DNA of 64,000 bases, from assembly GCF_900098745.1 (NCBI RefSeq), contig NZ_FQTT01000009.1, positions 1 to 64,000 of the forward strand. The letters run 5' to 3'. A program made the translations under genes and the position numbers. This stretch comes from Actinomyces glycerinitolerans (GTDB lineage Bacteria; Actinomycetota; Actinomycetes; Actinomycetales; Actinomycetaceae). Shown here one piece after another: positions 56,301 through 62,657 of the stretch (its first letter is position 1; every line of letters begins with the position of its first letter). The notes under the pieces were generated by a model that was not told the DNA's origin, ran no database searches, and was given only the letters and a program-made list of their open reading frames with translations.

Positions 56301-56332
56301 GCGTGGACAATCTGCTGGTCAAGATCGCATAG
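53309..56332 (+). CDS. Secreted propeller-FN3-LamG protein with shared C-terminal domain
   Basis: The 1007-aa protein starts at GTG 53309 behind GGAGG. Signal peptide about 1-34 (LLRRALALLVTSLLVALPVM). Residues about 45-430 are kelch/WD-like propeller repeats (LFIGGAFSQVNGETVWRVAA, LYVGGAFTQVNNQERLRFAA, IVFGGEFTAVNGESQQ). An FN3-like domain follows (about 450-550), then a LamG/concanavalin-like lectin domain (about 563-770: FSVEAWFRTSSS, WHHVVATTDGASGTVLYVDG). The end domain (about 790-1007) is homologous to the end of the beta-helix protein. No anchor motif is seen. It likely binds glycans at or beyond the cell surface. Confidence 0.87.
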   Translation: MKHVGLLRRALALLVTSLLVALPVMASTSAQAAEGDAAEVLPDTVSADALPTPQVVNGVVRDQVVVGSTVYVVGEFTTVRPAGSDSTVTRTNALAYDIATGDLLDWAPQTNGAIQSIAAMPDGSRLFIGGAFSQVNGETVWRVAAIDPVTAERKPLTAAANAKVFAVEVSADGSTLYVGGAFTQVNNQERLRFAAVDLTTKKLLDLKANIPDFSVRTIAAEPNGTGVAIGGSFTSVNGSTNPGYGMAILEQDGSVRQNNLTSVVKSGNTYGGIMDLKADEQGLYGAAYTQSRAQGNLEGVFRADWTTGDVDYIADCHGDSYDVFPSGDVVYAANHGHDCSNIGGFPNNTANYHYALAYANYATGTVGTNTASGYFDFGGQPGTTNLNWYPDFTPGTYTGLGQATWTVEGNDEYIVFGGEFTAVNGESQQGLTRFARRDIAPNQQGPVNKGGSYQVTVSSPTAGVVRLSFSANWDRDDKTLSYAVYRDSLDSEPIWTHDVTAGFWELPTLTVTDSVDPGSTHQYVVRVTDPYGAATRSDWVTVTAASGDGVALYGQQVTLDGATNYWPLDEDTRSTTAADIIGGTDLTYRGSRYTTGVQGVWDGGAAASFSSTSRFRSWAAQTAASAAPSTFSVEAWFRTSSSSGGEIVGFSSRNDRDGQNKDRMIYLSNNGTISYMLYPGSTRVVSSAAGYNDNAWHHVVATTDGASGTVLYVDGEAVAADAAMTSGQSYNGYWRIGGDTNSGLPNAGSSGYLAGAIDEVAVYGKVLSAQQVASHHTLGTTGELPEQDPAEQGEMADGVLISDSFTRETTRGWGTTDSGAVWTANYGVSRMSVDGSVGLMTMTGAGTANSVSSPVVDSTSTDSTVDFVLDQMPTGAAAYVTYVARANSAGRYQVQFDIAPTGSVLMTLSKRVGATQTALGTARVSGNYSAGQVLHMRFVADGADSTDLRIKAWIGEVEEPQDWGIEVTDEEAALADPGSVGIITFTSGKADSSELTLRVDNLLVKIA

Positions 56333-56350
56333 TCGTCCGCTCAGCTCCGG

Positions 56351-56409
56351 TCACGGGCCCTGTATTCGGCCACATGCTTTGACATGCGTGCATGGTACAG
56401 GGCCCGTGA
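56351..56409. terminator. Perfect 14-bp hairpin between convergent genes
   Basis: TCACGGGCCCTGTA (56351-56364) is the exact complement of 56396-56409, with a 31-base loop that itself contains ACATGC/GCATGT-type inverted words. It lies between convergent genes ending at 56332 and 56452 and would act on both transcripts. Confidence 0.7.
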
Positions 56410-56451
56410 TCTGTACAGGCGTCTTCGCGGGCCGTGCTTCGAGTGCCCGCG

Positions 56452-57693
56452 TCATCGGACCTGCGTGGATGACCGGTACTGAGCCGTCTGCTCGGCCACT
56501 GACGGCATGCAGACCGCGGCGGCCACGGCCAGCTCCATATAGGCGACGATCGTGCTGAGCGGACCGAATAGGCAGTTCCATGCCACGACGACCGCCACGA
56601 AGACAATCCACCCCCGGGAACGCAACGTTGTCAGTGTGCGTCCCAACGCCACGAAGGACAACCCCATCACCGCCAGGCCGAGCAGCAGGCCCGGGATGGA
56701 CAGCGCGGCCCACAGGTCAGCCAACGCGGAGTGCAGCTCGAAGTGACCGCCACCCAGCATGTAGTGCAGGACGTAGTTGTTGTTCGGTTCATATCCGAGC
56801 GTCTGCATTCCGTCCATGGCCACCCGGATATCGCCGTAGCGCGGCGCGACCCCGGCTCCGTAGCCCCAGGGGCGGTCGCGCAGCAGCGCGAAGGTGGCAC
56901 CCATTTCCGGCCGTGCCGCGGTGAGGACGTTCGAGGTCGCGGACTGAGTCGCGGTGCGTGCGCGCGCTGCCTCGCCCAGGTACCCGGACGACGACGCCGC
57001 CAGCACCACACCGACAGCGCACGCTCCCAGCACGGCGATGAGCGAGGCCTGCGCGCCGAGGGCCGCTCGTGGCGATGGGTGCACGTGGGTGCGCGAGGCA
57101 ATCGCCTGGCACAACAGGATCGCAGTTGTGACGAGGAGGAACCCGATAGCCGATCGGGAGTCGTTGAGCAGATAGGCGGCCGCCAGGACGACCGCGGCGA
57201 GTATCTCGGCCGCGCGGCTTCTCCGATGTGCCAACGCCAGCAACAGCACACTCGTCGGAAGGCCGAAGGCGAACTTCCAGGGGTTGTCGAGTGAAACCGC
57301 GCGGATAGAGGCGTCGGCCAGCAGCCCGATCATGAAGCAGGCGGCGGCGAGATCCACGCCCAGCTCCTTGGCGGCCCAGATGATTGCGCAGGCGCCGGCG
57401 GGGATGGCGGCCGCCGCCAGCACCATGGACATGGCGCCGCTGGGAACGATGACGAACTCGGCGGCCGCGGCGAGCATCAGCACCAGGCCTGTCGCAATCG
57501 CCGCCAGCGAGCACAACATCAGCAGGCCGATCGCCCGCGAGTACCGAGCCGCCTTCCAGGTCAGCGGAAACAGCGTCACCGCGAGCACATCGCCGAGGTT
57601 GATGCCGAATGCCAGGCTCGTCCGCCAGGACACCGCGGCGACGGCGGCGGCCGCGAGCAGCTTTCTTCTGGTCGGGGTCAGGCGGGTTGGCAT
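56452..57693 (-). CDS. Wzy-like / O-antigen ligase-type polymerase
   Basis: The 413-aa protein has about ten hydrophobic segments and a larger extracytoplasmic loop (about 255-320) with LLRDRPWGYGAGVAPRYGDI and NNNYVLHYMLGGGHFE, the pattern of the Wzy_C/ligase family that polymerises lipid-linked repeat units outside the membrane. Sequence conservation in this family is low, so ligase versus polymerase cannot be separated. ATG 57693 is the first plausible start; longer frames are not membrane-like. It lies beside a Wzz-like gene on the same strand, as expected for a Wzx/Wzy system. Confidence 0.8.
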   Translation of the reverse strand: MPTRLTPTRRKLLAAAAVAAVSWRTSLAFGINLGDVLAVTLFPLTWKAARYSRAIGLLMLCSLAAIATGLVLMLAAAAEFVIVPSGAMSMVLAAAAIPAGACAIIWAAKELGVDLAAACFMIGLLADASIRAVSLDNPWKFAFGLPTSVLLLALAHRRSRAAEILAAVVLAAAYLLNDSRSAIGFLLVTTAILLCQAIASRTHVHPSPRAALGAQASLIAVLGACAVGVVLAASSSGYLGEAARARTATQSATSNVLTAARPEMGATFALLRDRPWGYGAGVAPRYGDIRVAMDGMQTLGYEPNNNYVLHYMLGGGHFELHSALADLWAALSIPGLLLGLAVMGLSFVALGRTLTTLRSRGWIVFVAVVVAWNCLFGPLSTIVAYMELAVAAAVCMPSVAEQTAQYRSSTQVR

Positions 57694-57799
57694 CGGGCAG
57701 AGGTCGCTAGGGGCCGGTGGTGCGGCACATGAGAACGAGGGGTAACTGTCATGAGAACAAAAGCGTAGACCGGATGCCGGCCATTCGGGCCCGGGTTGC

Positions 57800-58414
57800 T
57801 CACAAACCTGTGTCAACCGTTGGCTGTCGAACCGCCTCGAGCCGGAGCGCCACCAGGAACCCCAGGCATGCTCCAGCAATCAACCCGATGGCCCCGTTGC
57901 GTGACTTGGACGGGGCGATGAGCTGTGCCGTGGAAGAGGAGTCAACCTCCGATAGGGACAGATGCGTACTGGCGGAACCGATATTCACACTCATTGACGC
58001 GGTGCGCTCGGCAAGCGCATCAGCGGCGGACGCCGCCATCGCCTGGGACTGCTCCGGCGAGGACCCCGTAGCTCTTACGACGATCAGCAGGGTATCGGTC
58101 GGGTTTGAAACCGTGATGTGCTCCGCGACCTCCTCGGCGGGGATCCCGGTGTCCTCCGCCACGGTGTCGAGCATCGAGGACGACATGCTGATCTCGGCGA
58201 GCGTGGGCGCCACCGCGTCGATGACGGCGGCGGCGCTGGTCACGTTGTTGCCGCCATGGGCGGATGACACGGCGAGGACATTGGTAACCGAAGAACGGTA
58301 GACGGGGGAGCTCGTTGCCGCTGTCAGGATCCCCAGCGCGGCGGCGAGAGCGGACAGGGCTACGATGACGGGCCAGCGTCTGTGCAGGGCCCGAACGATA
58401 AGTTCAGGGGTCAC
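57800..58414 (-). CDS. Wzz/YveK-like chain-length determinant, copy 2
   Basis: The 204-aa protein has membrane segments at about 15-34 and 175-193 around an external helical domain. GTG 58414 is preceded by GGAGG at 7 nt. Paralogue of 45438-46103. It lies upstream of the Wzy-like gene and probably belongs to the same transcript. No kinase partner is seen in the window. Confidence 0.83.
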   Translation of the reverse strand: MTPELIVRALHRRWPVIVALSALAAALGILTAATSSPVYRSSVTNVLAVSSAHGGNNVTSAAAVIDAVAPTLAEISMSSSMLDTVAEDTGIPAEEVAEHITVSNPTDTLLIVVRATGSSPEQSQAMAASAADALAERTASMSVNIGSASTHLSLSEVDSSSTAQLIAPSKSRNGAIGLIAGACLGFLVALRLEAVRQPTVDTGL

Positions 58415-58687
58415 GGGCAGACCTCCAGCAGGGGCAGGGCTTTGCAGCGCTGCGCGACGGTAGCGGTGGGCTCGTTCATTCGCGCACGACGTTACCGGTC
58501 ACGAGGCATAGCCGCGGCAATCCCCGATGCACGTGCGCAACATCACTGGGGGTGGTTCAGTGTCTGCCCGGTGTGAGGCGGTGATAACGCCATGGTCCCG
58601 CGCCGTAGGGGTACTCTGGCTCCGGCCTTCAAGCGAAACGGTTTTGCGCTCACGGCCCTTACGTCTTCACCAGCTACGAAGGAATCC

Positions 58688-59776
58688 ATGCGCATTCTGA
58701 TCCTCTGGGCCTCGCTCGATCAGCCCAACCTCGGCGTGCGGGCGCTCGCCGTCGGTACCCGGGCGGTCGCTGCAAAGGTGTTCCCGAACGCGGAGATTCA
58801 GATTCAAGGCACCGGGCACGGAGACGCCCCGACGTCGTTGTTCATGAGTCGGAGGGGGCTGCTCAAGGAACGCGTGACCGGCGCGCACGGCCTGTTCGAC
58901 TGGCTTGCCTCCTTCGACCTGGTGCTTGACACGCGCTCGGGAGACTCCTTCGCCGATATATACGGGTTGGACCGGATGCGCGACATGTCTCGCTTCCCCG
59001 AGATTCTGCACCGGATGGGCGTGCCTGTGGTCCTCACTCCCCAGACCATCGGCCCGTTCAGCACCAGGCGCGGTGCCCACCTGGCCCGCCGCGCCCTGAA
59101 CCATGCGCGGCTGGTGGCCAGCCGGGACGCCAGCTCGGCCGCCTGCGCGGCGCAACTGGGACGGCCCGTGGATGTGGAGTCCACCGATGTGGTCTTTGCG
59201 ATCGACCACCCGCCGGTGCCGACCACCCGGGACGTGGTGCTCAACGTCTCCGGACTCCTGTGGGACGACAACCCCCATGTCGACGCCACCCGCTACCGCC
59301 GCGACGTCCTGGAGATCGCTCGCCGTTTACAGGCAGAGGGCCGCACTGTCGCCCTGCTGGCGCACGTCGTCGGTCCCGATGACTCGGCGGGAGACAACGA
59401 CCGCTACCCGTTGGCGGACCTGCAACGCGAGCTCGGGGACATGGAGGTCATCGTGCCCGATGGGGCAGACGCTCTGGGGCAGGTGCGTGAGGCGGTCGGC
59501 TCGGCCCGAGTGGTGCTGGGTTCGCGCATGCATGCCTGCCTCAACGCCCTGTCCATGGGCACCCCCGCCATCCCGCTGGCCTACTCGCGCAAGTTCGCGC
59601 CACTGCTGGCAGGACTCGGCTGGGACCACGTCGTCGACCTGCATGGCGACGACGTGGTCGACCGCGCCCTGGCCGCCGTCGCCTCCCCCGGTTTGCAGGA
59701 CGACGCGATTGAAGTCCGAAGGCACGCCGACCGCGACCTTGATCGCTTCTCCGGAGCGCTGGGAGAGCTACTGTGA
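58688..59776 (+). CDS. Polysaccharide pyruvyl transferase family protein
   Basis: The 362-aa protein begins MRILILWASLDQPNLGVRAL, the N-terminal signature of the CsaB/WcaK family that transfers pyruvate from PEP to a sugar as a ketal. It continues with VVLTPQTIGPFSTRRGAHLA (about 115-134), VGPDDSAGDNDRYPLADLQR, and the C-terminal VLGSRMHACLNALSMGTPAI, then PLAYSRK (about 278-305). ATG 58688 has GAAGGA upstream. Pyruvyl ketals give surface polymers negative charge and can anchor SLH proteins. Its stop overlaps the flippase GTG. Confidence 0.92.
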   Translation: MRILILWASLDQPNLGVRALAVGTRAVAAKVFPNAEIQIQGTGHGDAPTSLFMSRRGLLKERVTGAHGLFDWLASFDLVLDTRSGDSFADIYGLDRMRDMSRFPEILHRMGVPVVLTPQTIGPFSTRRGAHLARRALNHARLVASRDASSAACAAQLGRPVDVESTDVVFAIDHPPVPTTRDVVLNVSGLLWDDNPHVDATRYRRDVLEIARRLQAEGRTVALLAHVVGPDDSAGDNDRYPLADLQRELGDMEVIVPDGADALGQVREAVGSARVVLGSRMHACLNALSMGTPAIPLAYSRKFAPLLAGLGWDHVVDLHGDDVVDRALAAVASPGLQDDAIEVRRHADRDLDRFSGALGELL

Positions 59777-61281
59777 CCGGTGCCGACGCGGAACGTACCG
59801 AGCACTCCCTGAGCCCGAGCCTGGAGGGCGCTGGCGTCCTTGGCAAACGTGCCGCCAAGGCGGCCGGGCAGACTGTATGGACCCAGGGCCTGCGTATTCT
59901 GCTCCAGCTCGGCAACGTCGTGGTGTTGGCGCGCCTGCTCGACGACCGCGCCTACGGCGTGGTGGGCATGGTCACCGCCGTGGTCGGCGTGGCCACTATC
60001 TTCCAGGACTTCGGCCTGTCCACCGCCGCAATTCAGGGACGCACTCTGAGCCACGGACAGCGCTCCAACCTGTGGTGGTTGAACACCTTCGCTGGGCTGG
60101 TGCTAACTGGTATCGGTGTGGCCATTTCCCCGCTGCTGGCCTCTTTCTACCACGAGTCGGCAGTAGCCGGGGTGTGCGCGGCCATTGCTCCCACCTTCCT
60201 GATGGCCGGGATGGTCAACCAGTACCGCGCGGACCTGAACCGCAGGCTGCTGGTGGGGCGCGTACTGATGGTTGATCTGACCGCCGCGGCCCTGGCGCTG
60301 GCGTTGGGCGCGCTGACCGCGGCCTGGGGCTGGAGCTACTGGGCGCTGGTGGTGCAGCGAATCATCGCGGCACTCGTCCCCTTCATCGCCCTGCCGATCA
60401 TCGCGGGCTGGTTGCCGTGCGGTTACGACCGCCGTGAGCCCATGCGCGCCCTGCTCGGCTTCGGCATGCAGATGGCTGGCACCCAGATGGTCTCCTATCT
60501 CGCCTCCAACCTGGACTCGATCCTCATGGGGCGGCTCTTCGGCGCCGGCACCCTCGGGCTGTACAACCGCGCCGTGCAGACACTGCGTACCCCGCTGAAC
60601 CAGTTCCGTCCGCAGGTGAGTACGCTCGGCCTGGCGGTGACGGCCAAGCTCCAGGACGACGACGAACGCACCCTCGCCTATCTGCGTCGCGGGCAGCTCG
60701 CACTGGGATACCCGGTTTTTCTCTCTTTGGGCATCGTGGTGGCCGCCGCTCCGGCGGTCGTGTCCGTTGTGCTCGGCGATCACTGGCTCAGCGTGGTTCC
60801 CTACATGCGACTGGTGGCGGTTGGAGAGGGGCTCACCACGCTGTCGATGGTCGGGGGCTGGATCTACACCTCGCGCGCACTCGGGCGCGCATACCTGCGC
60901 TACACGATGTTCTCCGCGGTGGTGCGCATGACGGCGATTATCATCGGTGCGCAGTTCGGGGCCCTCGGTGTCGCCTACGCCTACGTGGCCAGCCCGCTGA
61001 TCCTGTGGCCCGTCTCCCTGCTGTTGTCCGGGCGGCAATCGGGGCTCAACACCGTGCCGCTGGTGTGGAACGGGCTGCGGATCCTCGCCGTTTGTGCTGC
61101 TGCTACGGTCACCGCGTGGGCATTGTGCACGCTGGCGTCCGACCTGCCCGCAATCATGGTTTGCCTGGCCGCCACCGTAGCCATGGGCCTAGCCATGGCG
61201 CTGCTGTGGCTGGTGCTGCCTAGCGTCCGCGTGGATATGCGCGAATTGAGCAGGATGACGCGCATGATGGTCAAGCGCTGA
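59773..61281 (+). CDS. Wzx-type polysaccharide flippase
   Basis: The 502-aa protein has about fourteen hydrophobic segments of the MATE/MOP-type polysaccharide transporter fold. It shows family words such as LLDDRAYGVVGMVTAVVGVA (about 55-74), FQDFGLSTAAIQ (about 77-88) and RLFGAGTLGLYNRAVQTLRT (about 254-273). It would move the lipid-linked repeat unit across the membrane. GTG 59773 overlaps the pyruvyl transferase stop (GTGA). With Wzy- and Wzz-like genes adjacent, this is a complete Wzx/Wzy export set. Confidence 0.92.
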   Translation: MTGADAERTEHSLSPSLEGAGVLGKRAAKAAGQTVWTQGLRILLQLGNVVVLARLLDDRAYGVVGMVTAVVGVATIFQDFGLSTAAIQGRTLSHGQRSNLWWLNTFAGLVLTGIGVAISPLLASFYHESAVAGVCAAIAPTFLMAGMVNQYRADLNRRLLVGRVLMVDLTAAALALALGALTAAWGWSYWALVVQRIIAALVPFIALPIIAGWLPCGYDRREPMRALLGFGMQMAGTQMVSYLASNLDSILMGRLFGAGTLGLYNRAVQTLRTPLNQFRPQVSTLGLAVTAKLQDDDERTLAYLRRGQLALGYPVFLSLGIVVAAAPAVVSVVLGDHWLSVVPYMRLVAVGEGLTTLSMVGGWIYTSRALGRAYLRYTMFSAVVRMTAIIIGAQFGALGVAYAYVASPLILWPVSLLLSGRQSGLNTVPLVWNGLRILAVCAAATVTAWALCTLASDLPAIMVCLAATVAMGLAMALLWLVLPSVRVDMRELSRMTRMMVKR

Positions 61282-61306
61282 CAACCAACTCGACTCGGAA
61301 GAGAAG

Positions 61307-62608
61307 ATGACTGGAATCTCCAAGCGCCCGGTGAACGTTGCCACCGAGATCAACCGTGTGGTCGACTCACTCAATTGTTCGGGATGCGGCCTGTGCGCTC
61401 AGTTCGAGGGCGTCACCATGCAGCTGCAGGGCGGCTTTATGCGTCCCACTGTGAGCCCCGAAGCCGCATCACGTATGGACTCGGAGGAGCTACGACACTT
61501 CCGCGCATCCTGCCCAGGAATCCGCACCCAAGCACAGCGACCTGCGGGCGTCCAGTGGGACTCGGACTTCGGCCCGGTATTGGGAGCCTGGGAGGCCTAC
61601 GCCACTGACGAGACCATTCGCCACCAGGGCAGTTCCGGCGGCGTGCTCACCGCCATCGCGTCATGGCTGCTGGAGTCAGGACGTGCCTGCCGCGTCGTCG
61701 GCGCCCGCAAGGACCGGGACGATCCCTCCCACACTCTGACTCAGACCGTCGAGGCGGCGCAGGAGGTCCTTACCCTTGCCGGCAGTCGATACGCTCCCGC
61801 GGCCAATGCGGCAGCGCCGGATGCGGCCACCAGCGGGACGGCGTTCATCGGTAAGCCCTGTGAGGCGCAGGCGATACGCAGCCTCAGCCGGGAACGCGGG
61901 CAGCGTCCCATCATCCTGAGCTTTTTCTGCGCGGGCACCCCCGATCAGCGTGCCACCGACAGGCTCCTGGATGAACTCTTCACAGGGACGGACGCCGACC
62001 GTACCCGGCCCCTGTGCGACATGCGCTACCGTGGCCACGGCTGGCCGGGCGAGTTCACGGCAGTCGCGGCCGACGGCACTACGGTGAGCACCTCCTATTC
62101 GGAGTCGTGGGGGCGGGCCCTGGGACCGACCGTGCAGTGGCGCTGCCGGGTATGTCCCGATGGTGTCGGGGAGTACTCGGATATCACCGCCTCCGACTTC
62201 TGGCGGGCCACCCCGGACGGCTACCCTGACTTCACGGAGGGAGCAGGCGTTAGTGCCCTGCTGGCACGTACGCCGCAGGGGCTGGAGATCATCCGGGATG
62301 CGGCGAAGGCGGGGGTGATCTCGGTGTCCCCGCTCGACTTAGACGATCTGCGCGCGGTCCAGCCTTATCAGCACGGGCGCCGGGACTTCCTGGTGTCCCG
62401 CCGAACGGCGGCTCGGCTCATGGGACTGCGCACCCCGCGCATGACCGGATTCGGCATCTGGCGGCGGGCGCTGCGGCGTCCTCGTGACTCCTGGCATCAA
62501 CTGCGAGGATCCATCAGTCGTTTGCGTCGCAAGTTCTCCGTCGACTGGCCCTGGGGCAGACATAAACCGGGGACCAGGCGAGGCTGTGCCGGGGCCGTTC
62601 AACGCTGA
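61307..62608 (+). CDS. F420 hydrogenase beta subunit-like (FrhB) protein
   Basis: The 433-aa protein has an N-terminal CxxCxxC (LNCSGCGLC, about 22-30) plus a later Cys-Pro (SCPG, about 68-71), suggesting one Fe-S cluster. FrhB-type domains follow, with SSGGVLTAIASWLL (about 107-120), FIGKPCEAQAIRSL, ILSFFCAGTPDQRAT, MRYRGHGWPGEFTAV and CRVCPDGVGEYSDITASDFW. In polysaccharide clusters such proteins often sit next to pyruvyl transferases and flippases; their reaction is not established. It closes the + strand operon. Confidence 0.88.
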   Translation: MTGISKRPVNVATEINRVVDSLNCSGCGLCAQFEGVTMQLQGGFMRPTVSPEAASRMDSEELRHFRASCPGIRTQAQRPAGVQWDSDFGPVLGAWEAYATDETIRHQGSSGGVLTAIASWLLESGRACRVVGARKDRDDPSHTLTQTVEAAQEVLTLAGSRYAPAANAAAPDAATSGTAFIGKPCEAQAIRSLSRERGQRPIILSFFCAGTPDQRATDRLLDELFTGTDADRTRPLCDMRYRGHGWPGEFTAVAADGTTVSTSYSESWGRALGPTVQWRCRVCPDGVGEYSDITASDFWRATPDGYPDFTEGAGVSALLARTPQGLEIIRDAAKAGVISVSPLDLDDLRAVQPYQHGRRDFLVSRRTAARLMGLRTPRMTGFGIWRRALRRPRDSWHQLRGSISRLRRKFSVDWPWGRHKPGTRRGCAGAVQR

Positions 62609-62644
62609 CGGCATACCGCCGCATCACCGCGGCCGCAGGCCTCG

Positions 62645-62650
62645 TACACT
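62645..62650 (+). promoter_or_regulatory. Leaderless -10 box of mfd (TACACT)
   Basis: TACACT is followed by 7 bases and GTG 62658. Downstream codons match the Mfd N-terminus, which supports both the start and the leaderless reading. Confidence 0.6.
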
Positions 62651-62657
62651 CCCCACC

